NCBI GenBank assembly: GCA_036346375.1
Contig: JAYEVE010001051.1
Location: 23,317-87,316 of the forward strand
Length of the DNA: 64,000 nucleotides
Reading direction: 5' to 3'
Source of the DNA: Guadua angustifolia
Taxonomy: Eukaryota > Streptophyta > Magnoliopsida > Poales > Poaceae
Position 1 is the first letter of the stretch. Each line of letters begins with the position of its first letter. A program made the translations under genes and the position numbers. Below are positions 1 to 13,253 of this stretch, in pieces. The notes beneath the pieces were generated by a model. The model was given only the letters and a program-made list of their open reading frames with translations. It was not told the origin of the DNA and searched no databases.

Positions 1-2933
1 CTCAAATTGAGGACCACTTGATTCGACGTGGCCGTGAGGAATTACATGTTGGATCCATCACGAGGCGGTAGTACCCTTCGATATACTGCTAAGATACGGT
101 GGAACGGATGACGATTCTTCGACTGATATGTTTGAGGAGGATAATTTGGAGCAAATGTTGCGGGATGTGGAGGTAATTACGGAAAGAGAGTTTGAAAAGT
201 TTAAAAGCGATAGAAGGCGATGCCAAACCCGCTGTTCACGCAGTTGCAAAGCGGAATACACCAAGTTGGGTTCGGTCCTTGCATTGTTGGTGAAGGCAAA
301 ACACCGTTGGATGGATACAAGTTTCAATGCACTACTAGTTCTTCTATTGGATCGCTTGAGGGAAGCGAGTTGCCAACAAGCATTTATGAAGCGAAGAAGC
401 TACTATGTCCCATGGGAATGGAAATAGAAAGGATACATGCATGTCGAATGATTGCATCTTGTGCCGTACGCACATCAGGGCTGCTGCGTTTGTCCAATTG
501 CGGTGTGCCGGTACAAACAAAAAGAGAAGCGTAACGACAAGCGTAGGCCGGAACAGCGACGGTGAAGAGGTCACTAAAGGTGCACCGGCCAAGGTATTGT
601 GGTACTTGCCCATCATTCCCGTCTCGGGCGGTTGTTTGCAAATCCGAGAGGCAAAATTATTGCGTTGGCATTACGAATCTCGAAAGGAAGATGGCAAGTC
701 GAGACACCTGGCGATTCGGCTCAATGGAGAAACATCGATTGGAAACATGAGGAGTTTGGTGCCGAAATGAGGAACATAAGATTTGGGTTGAGTACCGACG
801 GAATGAATCCGTTTGGTAACATGAGCGGTCGTCCTGGCACATGGCCAGTTCTGTTGTGTATCTACAACCTCCCTCCTTGGCTGTGCATGAAGCGGAAGTA
901 TATCATGATGTCATTACTAATCTCGGGACCCAAATAGCCGGGAAATGATATTGATGTGTACCTTGCACCATTGATCGAGGATTTGGTAAAATTGTGGAAT
1001 GAGGGGGTCGTCGTGTGGGATGCGTACAAAAGAGAGCATTTCACCCTACGGGCTATGGTATTTTGCACCATAAATGATTTCCCGGCCCTTGGTAATTTGG
1101 CGAATTCTGATCTGAAAGAGCCAAAGCGTGTCCTATTTGTGAAGAGGACCGAGAGTCTATGGCGAATTCCAAGAAGCTGTGTATATGGGTCACCGTGAGT
1201 TTCTACCTCAAGTCATCGATACCGTAAGATAGATGACAAATTTGATGGGAAGAGGAAGTCCGTTCGGCACATGACCTATGAGTGGAAGCCAAGTATATTC
1301 ACGTGTAGAGGATATCGATGTTCAATCTGAAAAAGCCGTAAATCTGTTAGTCCTAGGACCATTTGGAAGAAGAGGTCAATATTCAGGGACTTCTGCGTCT
1401 TTGGAAGGAGTTAGATGTCCGGCATTGTATTGATGTCATGCATGTTGAGAAGAATGTCTGCGACAACTTGGTTGGCATCTGCTGAACATACAGGAAGACC
1501 AATGATGGTGTCAATGCTAAATCGCGACATGGCCTACATGGGAATCGAGGCCAGGACTTGCGGTGATAGAGGAGGATGGAAAAGGTCCGTACATCCTGCC
1601 TGCATGCTACACCTGTCCAAGAAGGAGAAAGAAGATCTCTGCAAATATCTTCAAAGTATTAAAGTTCCATCGGCTACTCATGAACATTAAAAGCTTGTGT
1701 CTATGGATGATTTGAAGTTGTTGGGCATGAAGTCCCATAGCGCCATGTCTTGATGACCCAAATGCTCCGGTTGCAATCCCAAATATTCTCGAGGAGGATG
1801 TCGAGGTTGGCAATCACAAAGTTGTGTTATTTCTTCAATGCGATCTCTGCAAAGTTATTGACCCGATGTACTAGACAACTTACGAGTGAGGGTGGTGCGA
1901 CTACTGTGTCACCTTGAGATGCATTTCACCACCGTCGTTCTTTGGCGTAATGGTCCACCTTGTTGTTCACCTTGTTAGAGAGATTAAGATATGTGGACCC
2001 ACTTTCCTCGTTACATGTATCCGTTCGAGAGGTATATGGGTATATTAAAGTCACACGTGAGGAATCGATTGGCTTTGAGGGTAGTATTGTTGAAGGTTAT
2101 GGGGTGAAGAGGTTATTGAGTTTTGCGTGGACTACCCGGGTAAAAGACAAGCAATTGGTGTTCTGTATCTCGTCATGAGGGCGGACTTCTTTGATGTAAA
2201 GGAATTGGGTCCAAACTAATGAGTCAGAGGTTTGATATGTATTGCAAAGGCGCATTTCGCGGTCTTGAGAATAAGCGCGAAGTTCATCCATACATCGGCG
2301 ACATAAGTTGATATTACGGGAAGAGAATCCACAAATGGATGAGCTTTCCATCGCACTAAACACAATGATCGATTCCTCACATGGTTCAAAAAAAAGCGGA
2401 TGTCTCCTTTAGTGAGAATGTAAAATGGTTGGTGACGGACCAAGATTTAATGTCTGAGACATGGCGAGTGCGATATTAATGGTTACACCTTTACCTATCG
2501 AGAGTCAAGATGCCAAAATCTTGTCCAAACTCATGGTGTGAGTATAAATGCTTTCTCGATGATCATCACTTTCAGCAGTCTCCCCAACCACAATGAACTC
2601 CTACTATGGGATGATCGAAGAAATTTGGGAGCTCGATTACGGAATATACCAAGTTCCATTGTTCGATGTAAGTGGGTGCGACTTCCACATGGAGTGAAGG
2701 TCGACAAGAGAGGCTTTACTATTGTGGATCTCGAGAGACTAGCCTACAAAGATGATCCGTTTGTCCTTCGAAGCAAGCAACTCAAGTCTTTTCGTCGCGA
2801 TCCGGCCAATCAGGGTTTGCCGTCGTTCTTCATGGCAAGGAGGCGGATCGTAGGAGTTGAAGATGTTGTAGATGAAGAAGAGTATAACCAATTCGATGAG
2901 ATACCTTCATTTGCGAGATGGGGCTTGTCTTAG
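1..2933 (+). pseudogene. CACTA TNP2-type transposase, frameshifted
   Basis: Fragments in all three forward frames line up in order as one plant TNP2-like transposase. They are an N-terminal zinc-binding transposase-associated part (1-200), a stretch with EAKKLLCPMGME and the following CILCR (about 385-450), and a middle part (950-1195). The core contains HVEKNVCDNL near 1439 and LSKKEKEDLCKYL near 1617. After it come a DUF4218-like part (about 1700-2220) and a DUF4216-like C-terminus (2590-2933). In intact elements this protein binds and cuts the element ends in the nucleus. Repeated frameshifts and internal stops mean no full protein is made. The 5' start is cut off by the window edge. The same order of parts is found on the minus strand at 17631-15830, which supports the reading. 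Confidence 0.85.
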
Positions 2934-3429
2934 CGGGGATGGCGACACATGGAGCCAATTACATGCGAGTAGATCATCATGAAGGGCGGTATTGTAAATA
3001 AATGGACTATTATAATGTATGTAAAATAGTTTATAGCGCTTTCAAAGTAAAAATCCAAGGTGATGAATTCTTTGTTTGGAGGCTTGATTGAAATGCATGC
3101 AATTTCTCTTTATGCTGCACTTTGTGCCATATGTTTGTGAAAAGAAAATTCCATTTGACAAAATTATTTTGGGAAAGCTTGTAAATAGTCAGCCCATTTC
3201 TGGAAATTTTAATACAATTCAGATTAATTTGAAAAAGTTTTGACTTTTCTCGCTACGCACAAATCATGTCTCTGAAATGAATTTTGGCATATTTCTTGAA
3301 TGAAATCGCTTTTCCAAAAATTATTTTATGGAAAGTTTTGCGGTATCACGAAATATGTTTTTACTAATTTCAAATAATTCAATGATATTTGCAAAAGTTT
3401 TACACTCTTTGATCTAATTAGAAAATGTC
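2934..3429. other. AT-rich spacer after TNP2
   Basis: No gene is seen here. The stretch follows the TNP2 stop codon and is AT-rich, consistent with the 3' untranslated region of the transposase gene. Confidence 0.5.
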
Positions 3430-3464
3430 TTGCATGCATGGTTTTATGCGGAAAGCAATAGTGC

Positions 3465-3780
3465 AATGAACTATCGATTAATCGGTTTTCATTATAAAAA
3501 GTGATACTAATAATAAAACATCGATATCGGTTTTCTTAAAAAGTGATACTAATGATAAAACTGTCGATATAAGCTTTTCTCTAAAAAGTGATCTTGATAA
3601 CTAACATCGATGTCGGTTTTTATTATAAAAGTGATACTAATGATAAAACTTGTCGATGTCGGTTTTCTTAAAAAGTGTGATACTAATGATAAAGCATCGA
3701 TATAAACTTATCTTTGAAAAAGTGATACTAAAGATTGATCTCGATGTCGTGTTTGTAACAAAAGTAATCTTGATCACGTC
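3465..3780 (+). repeat. Internal CACTA subterminal-type repeat array (element 1)
   Basis: About six degenerate units of 45-60 bp carry the core catcgatatcggtttt followed by aaaaagtgatactaatgataaa. The core resembles the units at the 3' end of the same element (atcgaatcggttctttaag, 9598-9915). In CACTA elements such units are normally terminal binding sites for the regulatory transposon protein. Here they lie between the two genes. Confidence 0.65.
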
Positions 3781-3799
3781 TGAGTTGATAAAAACCCGG

Positions 3800-4160
3800 C
3801 CCATTCTCGTGACCATAGCCATTCAGCGCGCAGCCACTCCACCTTGCAACAACCCTAGCTGGCGATTGCCTGCCTGCGCCCGGCAAACTGCCCGCCTCCC
3901 CGCCCGCCGCTTGATTGCCATGCCTCGCCTCCCGCCCATCGCTCGGTGCCTCGCCTCGCCCGACGCCCGCCCGCCTCCCCGCCCCCCGCCGGTGCCTGTG
4001 TCGCCTCCCGCCCGTCGCCCGGTGCCTCATGCCTCCCAAGCGCCCACTTATCTCCCCTTCCCATGCCTTGGGTGCCTCGCCTCCCGCCCCGTACTTGGGG
4101 TGCCTACGCCTCGCCAAACCCTACCTCCGTCTTCCCTCACCCTCACAGTAAAGCCTCCTT
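3800..4160 (+). other. GC-rich block upstream of CACTA 1 second gene
   Basis: A strongly GC-rich tract has repeated cgcctcccgccc-type motifs between AT-rich neighbours. Proline/alanine-rich reading frames are open across it in several frames, which reflects composition and not a recognisable protein. A GC-rich block sits at the matching place in CACTA 2 (about 14880-15190). It could be a leader or first exon of the second gene; this is an inference. Confidence 0.4.
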
Positions 4161-5228
<1,068 letters not shown>

Positions 5229-5259
5229 TTATGAATATGCCATTTCAGCATATTCATAA
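5229..5259 (+). other. Perfect 11-bp hairpin conserved between the two CACTA elements
   Basis: The stem arms are TTATGAATATG and CATATTCATAA, with the 9-nt loop CCATTTCAG. The counterpart in CACTA 2 is at 13254-13284. Flanks match on both sides when the elements are aligned in their own orientation, but the loop is inverted, and one stem pair changes from G-C to A-T on both arms. Confidence 0.8.
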
Positions 5260-5525
5260 GCAACTTCGATCTCAAGTATCCACGATTTTTTGGACGGTTC
5301 GAGGATATGTGGTTAGGGCAAGTTCTGAGCTATGTTGTACAACCGAGAGTTGATTTGATGGCGTTTCCACTGGTGTTCTCGGGATACACACCTCTTGACT
5401 GTTGTGAGAGCGTGTATCACGGAGAGCGGTTGAAGAATCTTCTTGAAAATTTCTCTGAAGTTGTTCTTAACAACAAGCTTACTATCGAACTATATCGAAA
5501 ATGGATGAAGACCAAACCTATTTAG
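5260..5525 (+). other. Block conserved between the CACTA elements, with short ORF
   Basis: Downstream of the hairpin, this block aligns with the reverse complement of 13010-13250 in CACTA 2, sharing for example gaggatatgtggt and gatacacac. A 72-codon ORF (5307-5525) is open here, but the matching region in CACTA 2 has several stops in that frame. Coding function is therefore unproven. It may be a remnant exon of the second gene or a regulatory segment. Confidence 0.45.
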
Positions 5526-6249
5526 AGATTAGGGGTTATCGTTGAGTGCGTATTTAGTTGGTCAACGGATATTGCATGTTATGTAAACTTACTAACTTGA
5601 CCTTCTATACCAAATCGATAGTAAGTTATCTCTATTTTTTTCCTTCTTGTGTTGCTATTCTTGCAAGTATCGAAAACCAACCTATTGTTCCCATTGTCTT
5701 GCAAGTATTATTGCCATTGCATTAGTACATTAATGCTCAAATTCTCTGTTGATGTTGTGAAATCTGAAACTTGTTGGTATAAGTAAACATTTGCTAGTGC
5801 TAAATTCACTTGTCATATGGAATGGGCTTTGTTTTTTATCTGAGCATAGCTTTTGTTGGAACAATTGCATACTATGAGATTATCTGTTGATCCTTTACAA
5901 GATTTATTGTCAAGTGCATATAGTAGCTTCAAATTGCTTTCTCTCATGTCACACATATGACCTTATCGAATAAGAAAACTCAAAATATAGCAACTTCAAA
6001 ACATCATAAACAAATCGCATGAGATAAGTAGAAAGGTCTTTGGCGAGGAGGCGAGCATGGTTCCAATTACTAAAGGGCGAGTAAGGTGAGGAAGACCGAG
6101 GACCAAACAAAGGGGCTTCTGAGGGGAAGCAGCGCGGGTTCTCGCTTCAATGCCACAGTGCTGCGGGCCTCCTAAGTACATAAGCGATACTGGTCATTCC
6201 TTGGCCAATTGGTGAGGAGAGAGTGCCCATAACAATTAAGGATTGGAGA
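5526..6249. other. Spacer before CACTA 1 second gene
   Basis: AT-rich to about 6000, then GC-richer. The end (about 6050-6249) already resembles the upstream part of the second gene of CACTA 2, with GEEDRGPNKG-like against RLEDRIKGP-like peptides, so the second gene may begin here. Confidence 0.4.
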
Positions 6250-9200
6250 AAAAGAAGTCATTGTTGAAGCGGAAGAATCGTAATGTGGGCCGGAGTTAAG
6301 AGTAAATGGATTATCTGAGGAGGAAGATAGACCCAGAGGCAGTGCATGCCTTGAAGAGGATGGGTGTGGCCTTGAGGCACTTCAAGGCCCTTATGCCACC
6401 AGCCATCGTCTTTGAAAGGCCGTACACCATTGAGAGGTATCCATTTGTGACCCACGATGTTTGGGCGGAGTTCCACGAGGATGAAGGGTAAGCTTAGCCG
6501 CAGGCGGTGAGAGAGGAACACCGTCGAGGAGGCATAACTGCACCGCACCACCTCGGATGGTGACTATGAGGGAAGAAAGGCGAGTGGGCGCGACTAGAGT
6601 CGCAGTCTCGCTCACTCACTGATGCCTTACTCCCACATATCGAGGCGAGACGCATAGCCCAGGTATTAGCGAGGACAAAAAACCCTGACCGGGCAGCTTG
6701 TAGTTGCAAACCACTCTACCGCTCAAGTCGTCTCTACCATCGTAAGACATCTAACTTAGTACAATACAATTGACCCAACTTGTTGTATTTCAAATCTAAT
6801 TAGTGCTCGCTTATTACGGGAAGAGGTAAGCGGTGAAAGAGCAGGGGACCTTCTGAGCCAAGGGTGAAGGACATCACATATGTCTGCGATCGGGAAGTCC
6901 GAGCCATAAGGGGCGAGTGCTTGCCGTAGGGGCGGGACACACGAAGTCCTACTTTCAAGATGGCTGCAGAGTGCGTATCAAGGTCATGGGAGGCACGTGC
7001 GGAGCGCCTCAGAGACACACTAAGGGAGGCAGGTGAGGGAGGAGATTAAGGAGGAGATGAGGGGAGATGATGGCGCGTGAGGAGGAGATAAGAGGGAGAT
7101 AATGGCCGCGTGAGGATCGCTTTGAGGGCGAGATGATGGCGATGATTTCCCAGTCGAGCCGGATGCCCTCGACTCTCATAGAAGCTGTGCCCTGACCCTA
7201 GCATTGCGGTTGAAAAATGATAAGACCGGTCCCGGCTGAAGGTAATAATTAATTTTTCACGAGTTAAAGCTCTGGTGTAACTCCCACAATGTTTTTCCTC
7301 AAGTTGTACACTTCTTGCGGTGCTGAAGTGCCGACTCACCATCTGATGGAGGATGGATTTCCGTCGGTACGCAGCGGGGTTGCATTTCCATGCAATGAGG
7401 CCGACCTTGTGCATGCTTTCGTGGGTGGGGAACTACATGAGGTGCAGGTGGACTCGTCCACGAAGACTTCTTATCACATGTGCTCGATTTCCCCCCAGCG
7501 AAGATATCACCACTCTCGGGCAAACACGCATATGGTTCATCAAGTGGCCTGACGGGTTGTGTCTTGGTCAAGGTAAAAAGTCCCTCCACGTCTTCTACCA
7601 TTCGGTACTACTGCGATAAGTTAAATATATCGTGCTTCATAGGTTCCTCACTGCTCTGCGCTTTGCTCTGCTTTGCTCACCTGCTGCTCCTGCGCTTTGC
7701 TCCTGCTCCTGCGCTTGCGCTGCTCCTGCCTTGCACTTTGCTCCTGCTTCTGCTTTGCTCTGCTCCTACTCTGTTCCTGGCACTGCCTTTGCTCCTGCTC
7801 TGCTCACATGCACTACACTCCTGCTCCTTTGCTCCTCCACTCCTGCTCCTGCCTGCTCTGCTCTGCTCTGCTCCCCACACTCCAACATGATGATGACCTG
7901 AGCGCGAACGGCGTGTAAAGGACAAACACGGCACCCGTGAGAACCCACTGAGGAGGCCTCCGAGACTCCTTCGCCAGAGGGCAAAGGCAGCCGAGCCTGG
8001 CGCCCTTAAGGTACAGAAAAGCCCTTGCCCGATCTGGGAGACTCCTTGACTCGAGAAGAAAAAGTCGGCTGAGCCATAGGCACCTGTATGATTATAAGGC
8101 CTACGAGCATGGAAAAGCCCACGATTGCATCACCTGGCCCGAATGATCTAGGCGGGTGGACTCGCATCCTCCATGGATGGTACCTTGATAAGGTGAAGGG
8201 AAGAAGCGTCGAGTCGACTTCAGCGTGAAGTATAAAATGGTACATTTTCACCGTGGCGAATGGAACATTCCCCGTCGAGTTTTGAGGATCTATTCCGTGT
8301 GTACCAAATGAAAGCCGTCGATATTTCTACTTTACGATCATGGGCTGCATGAGTATCACACCATATAGCTTGCGCTCATGACTTTTATAGGATTTTGCAT
8401 TATGTTTTCTCACATTCAACATGAGTTGCAGGATAATGAGACAACGAGCCATGATGCATCTACACGAAGTTGGGTTTGTCGACCCCGAGCTTGTGTCTGC
8501 GACCATGGCTAGGCTTCAACCGATGTTCGTTGCTAGCTACATCAAGGGGTATTGTATCTGAGTCGAATAAGGACTTCATTGTATTGCCGTTACCACGAGT
8601 AAGTAGTACTTTTCGATTCAATTACTTATGCATCTTAAAACCGTATGTGAACTTACTTCCTTGCACTACATTTTATTTAATAAGCAACCATTGGGTTCTA
8701 CTCGGTCCTCGTTCGGTGAAAACAGATCTACACATTTAACTTCGATCGAGAAGAGACCGTGGCATCTGTGATCAAGCCTCCTTCTGCGAGTAAGCACATT
8801 ATTGTAACCTAACACATCGAGGAATTTAACTACGTTTATTTTTTGACTCAATGGTGCTCTCCAATGTATGTAGGGGTTTCTCGGACTATGTTGATGAAGG
8901 AGGGCACGCCTGACGATAAAAGGAAGAACACTTTGCGATATAAGCGATTTAAGGTACAAGTGCCTAGCATATATATGATTAATTTTTTAACATCTAATCT
9001 TCGTGGGCTGAATTTCTTTTTCTCTCTTCACGATTGCCATCAAGCAGACGGCGGTGACCATTCTGACTTCTATGTCATGCGATTACATGCTCATCGTGAA
9101 TCGACAACTCACACTTTTTCCTAAGGTATATGCGTGCATAATAATATACTTAGCCTTTTACATAGAAATTTTGAAACTGAAATTCTAGGTCATTTACTGT

Positions 9201-9330
9201 TTTGCGGAAGATCAATATCCCCGAGAAGAGTTTATCTGACAAAGCACTCAACAATTTACGAGACCACTTATGCGATTGGTCTGGTTAGAGTTATATCGAG
9301 AGGATGGCGAGGTTTAGAGATCACGAAGCA
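6250..9330 (+). pseudogene. CACTA 1 second gene: transposase_24-like and Ulp1 (C48) protease-like protein, degraded
   Basis: Three parts are seen in order. The first (6306-6491) contains FVTHDVWAEF and matches the CACTA 2 peptide FVTPDVWEEF; this resembles the plant transposase_24 family. The second (7289-7620) resembles the DUF8039-type domain of such proteins. The third (about 8260-9330) is a C48/Ulp1-like cysteine protease remnant with VGFVDPELVSATM near 8467 and NHWVLL near 8690, where the His is the expected catalytic one. At the expected catalytic Cys motif I read SDFYVM in place of a CG-YVM-type motif, so activity is doubtful. Frameshifts and introns separate the parts. In grass CACTA elements this second protein is of unclear role; a protease or deSUMOylating function is only inferred. 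Confidence 0.65.
7630..7880 (+). repeat. Pyrimidine-rich minisatellite (ctgctcctgcg-type) in CACTA 1 second gene
   Basis: Irregular tandem copies of tgctcctgc and tttgctc cover about 250 bp. At the matching position of CACTA 2 there is only a short cctgctcctgctccc-type stretch, so this is an expansion specific to element 1. Long Leu/Cys/Ala/Ser-rich ORFs across it are composition artefacts. Confidence 0.85.
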
Positions 9331-9597
9331 TCCTACTAGTCCATATGTAAACAATATTAATAATATATGTCAATGTGATATGTATCGGAGGAAGTCCATG
9401 TCTTGATTGTCAAGCATGTTTGTGTTGTATATTGTGAGCGACTATGATATATATGTGTTGTAATTAAAGCGTTTACATTACGTGAATGTGATATATGCAT
9501 CCTGTGTTACGTATTGCGAATGTGATGATATATATTGTGCATCTTGTTTTAATCATGCTTTTTTTTTTGGAGAATTTGCAAAAATGACACACCCTAA
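9331..9597. other. 3' spacer of CACTA 1 second gene
   Basis: AT-rich sequence with imperfect repeats of gtgatatat and tgtgttgtat types; it probably corresponds to the 3' untranslated region. No other feature seen. Confidence 0.4.
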
Positions 9598-9915
9598 TGG
9601 GTCATCGAATCGGTTCTTTAAGGAAGTGATTACGATGACTCATCGAATCGGTTCTTTAAGAAAGAGATACGATGACACCCTCATCGAAATCGGTTCTTTT
9701 GTGGAACCGATTCGATGAAATCATCGAAATCACTTTTAAAGAACGATCGAATCATCGAATCACTTCATAGAACCGATCTGACTGAAATTATCACATCACT
9801 TCCTTAAAGAACCGATTACGATGGCGTTTTATCACGATCGGGTCAAAACCGATTTCGATAGCTCCACCTCATCACTATCTAAAGACATCGTATACGCCAC
9901 TAGAACCGATTCTAA
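9598..9915 (+). repeat. 3' subterminal repeats of CACTA 1
   Basis: Eight or more copies of tcgaatcggttcttt or its reverse complement aaagaaccgattcga occur in both orientations. This is the typical subterminal repeat architecture of CACTA elements, and the array ends about 35 bp before the terminus at 9956. Confidence 0.85.
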
Positions 9916-9956
9916 TGCTAAAAAGAACCGAACCGATGTGCCATTACGTAGTAGTG

Positions 9957-12740
9957 TTATATCTTGAAGCGCTTCCACTCCAACTAGTCGCCTTGTTTGT
10001 CATCGTGTCGTCCTTTTTCAGCAATAAAAGAAAAGAAAACCCTACATACATTGGAGAGATGCCATCGAGGCAAAAAAATGTAGTTAAATACAAAAAATTG
10101 GTAGGTTAGAGGAATGTACTTCTACAAAATAGTCTTGATCGCATAGGCCATCAGTGTCTTCTCGATCGTGTTAAAAGTGTAGACTTTGTTTTCACTTTGC
10201 GCAACCATGAGTAGAACCCAATAGTTGCTTATTAAATAGTATGCAACGTAAGAAAATAAGTTCATATACGGTTTAAGTGTGTGCAAGTAGTTGAAGGGTA
10301 AAGTAGTACTTACTTCTCGTGGTACGGGAATAAAATGAAGTCTTTTTTCGCCTTAGCCTGCAATGCATGCTTGATGTAGTTGGCAAGAAACTTAGATTGA
10401 AGCTTAGCCATAGTCAAAGACACCATCTCATGGTCGACGAACCCAACTAGGTGTTGACCCGTCACGGCTCACTGCCTCATTATCCTACAACTCATGTCAA
10501 TTGTTAAAAGAACATAATACAAAATCCTATGACAGTCATAGGCACATGCTGTATGGTGTGATACTCAAAGTGTCTAGGATTGTAAAGTAGAAACATCAAT
10601 AGCTTTCAGGCTGTACAAATGAAACAGATCCTCAAAACTCACTGAAAATGTCCCATACTTGTCGCAGTGGAAATGTCCCCTTCTATGCCTCACATTAAAA
10701 TTGAAGTGACACTTGGCCTTATTCGGCTTGTCAATATACCATCTATGGAGCAAGCGAGTGTACATGCTTAGAAAATTCAATTCGTTGCTAAGGACAAGAG
10801 CCTTTCCATGTATGTACCCCTTATAATCTCTTTGGCCTCTGTCAACTTTGCTATCTAGACAAAAGGAGTCTCCAAGGTTGGAACAAAGGGCTTTCTATGT
10901 ATTTGAGGGGCGTTGTGTCCTCATCAATTTTCCCTTCTTGATAGAAGGATTCTCCAAGGTCTCCTATGATTCTTTGGCCATTGTGCTAGTCCTTTTACGC
11001 ACCAAGTCTGCACTCTACGTAGGAGTCGACTTGGACGAAGGAGTCGTCATGATGGTGGGAGCAGGAGCAAGTGCAGGTATGATAGGACCCTACAAAGCAA
11101 ATGCATATGTAATGTGCTGTAGTACTGGAATAATCAAGAAGATGGGGGATTTTTACTTTGGTTAGTATGACACCCATCATGAGCCACTTGATGAACGACA
11201 TCCGCGCTTGTCCAAGAGTGGTGATATCTTCATTCGGGGGGAACTCCAGTACATGAGATAGGAAGTTTTTGCGAACATAGTCCATCTGCACCCGCATGTA
11301 GCCCTTCCCCGAAGGGTTAATATGCACCGTGTCAGTCTACTTGCATGGAAATGCAACCTCGCATCCAGCCTCAACGGGAAATCCATCTTCCATCATGATG
11401 AACTAGCACTTGGTAAGCGCCTGTAAAAAGTGTGCAACTTGATCAAAAATATCGTTTAGCTTACTCTCGTACCTTGAAGTCAAAAACAATTATTACCTTT
11501 AGCTAGGTGCTGACCAGATTATTTTTGGAAGCGCAGCTACTAGGCCATCTAACTCTAACTTTCAGAGATCATCACCATCATCTCGACCCTCAGGCACTCT
11601 TCACGTGCCATTATCTCCTTCGTCATCTCCTCCTTCAACTTCTCCCTCCGCGTGTCCTTGAGGTGCTCTCCACGTACCTCCCATGATCTTGATCTGGCAC
11701 TAGCAGCGTTCTCTTAAAAGAAGAATCTCTTTGTATGCCCTGAACCTGTGGCAAGCACCCGGCTCTTATGGTCGGGCTTCTTGATCACCGAAGATAGGAT
11801 GTCCTTCAACCCTTGACTCCGAAAGGTTCCTTACTCTTTCTGCTAACTTATCTCCTCCTACAAAAAGTGAATATAAATTAGTTATAAAATACAACAAGAA
11901 GGGTTAACTGCAATGTACTAAATTAGATGTCTTACAATGGTGGAGATGATCCACGCGGTTACGAGGTTTAGAACTACAAGCCAACCATCAAAGGTTTTCT
12001 TTATCCTCGCTAATACCCAATCGTGTGCCTACTCCTCACATATGTAGGAGTAAGGCATTGCCATCCTGGAGTTCGCACACTCCTCGGCTAGTCTTACCCA
12101 CTCTGTCTTCTTCCCTTCATATCCGGTAGAACTGAGATGGTGCCTGTGTGTTTTTTGCCTCTGGATAGCAATATTCTTCTCTTTTAGTTCCTCCGCCTTG
12201 GGTGTACTCTTCATCCTTGTGAACTCCTCCCAAACATCTGGAGTCACAAACGTATACTTCTTGAAGGGAGTACGGCTTTTCAGCACATACTCACTATGTA
12301 TGATAACCTTGAAGTACCTTAAAGACACATGCATTCTCTTCAAGGCACACCGCCTCATATTACTTTCATCTTCCTCTGGTATAATCCATTTCCCTTAAAT
12401 TAAATGCCACTGACCAATTATCTTTGCTCAACGTTGACTTCCTTCCTCCAATCCTTAACCATGATCGGCAATCTCACATCACCAATTTCCTGAGAAAAGA
12501 TAGGTAGTGCCCCTTATACTTGGGAGGACCCATGTAAACCACCGTGGTATCGAAGTGGTTAACTTATGTCGTTCTCCCTGTGGTCCCTTTATTCGGTCCT
12601 CGAGCCTTTCTCACCTTACTTGGCCTCTCAACATTTTTACCTTACTAGGCCCCTCAGCATCATCTTTTATTCTATCTGGTGATGAGCCGGTGCTCACTCT
12701 TTGCGACATTTCGAATATATATATATATCAAACCTAAACA
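9957..12740 (-). pseudogene. CACTA 2 second gene: transposase_24-like and Ulp1-like protein, interrupted
   Basis: Reading leftwards, the transposase_24-like part (12358-12029) contains FVTPDVWEEF and WVRLAEEC. The DUF8039-like part (about 11430-11000) contains VLEFPPNEDITTLGQ. The Ulp1-like part includes VSFEDLFHLYSLKAIDVS (10650-10595) and NYWVLLMVA near 10230. There the usual catalytic His is Tyr, and the following Asp position reads Asn (YTFNTIEK). Homology to CACTA 1 positions 8821-8960 continues up to 9957, where the element 1 terminus cuts it. Frameshifts are present throughout. In intact elements it is the partner ORF of TNP2; here it is dead. Confidence 0.65.
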
Positions 12741-13009
12741 TAATGAGAGAAAGTGATTCATATATCTAACATGGTTATATATTTGACACAAGAGAAAGCA
12801 ATTCATATATATTATATTGACTTGACAGTAAATCATGTAAATTAACAGATTAATAAATAATTCATAGCATATAATTGTACTAGTATATTGTAGTAAATTA
12901 ACAGATTAGTAGATTAATGGATGATCATAAAGAAACGTCTATCTATTGATCAACTAAGTACGTATCAACGATGACTCCAAATCTCTAATTAGATTAGGCC
13001 CTAATCCCA

Positions 13010-13217
13010 TTCGAGGATATATGGTTTGGACAAGTTCTAAAGCTATTGTACAACTCTATAAAAAATTTTGACAGCATCTCCCCACTATTCTCTAAATACA
13101 CATCTCAACAACAAGTCAAGAGGGTGTGTATCTGAATAACACCAGGGAGATACTATCAAAACTTTCTCTAGAGTTGTACAACGGCTTAAGAAATTGTCCA
13201 AACCACATATCCTCAAA
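13010..13217. repeat. Long imperfect inverted repeat in CACTA 2 spacer
   Basis: The left arm starting at 13012 (gaggatatatggtttggac) is matched by the reverse complement of the right arm ending near 13215 (gaggatatgtggtttggac). The arms run for about 95 bp and the central loop is about 15 bp. The arms differ by scattered substitutions and small indels. A transcript through it would fold into a long hairpin. Confidence 0.75.
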
Positions 13218-13253
13218 CTATCCAAGAAATGTGAACAATTCGAGACTGCTCGC

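Noticed and set aside
7480..7934. Long Leu/Ala/Ser/Cys-rich ORFs on both strands
   Set aside because: They are open in several frames only because of the tgctcctgc minisatellite; no domain or start context supports a gene.
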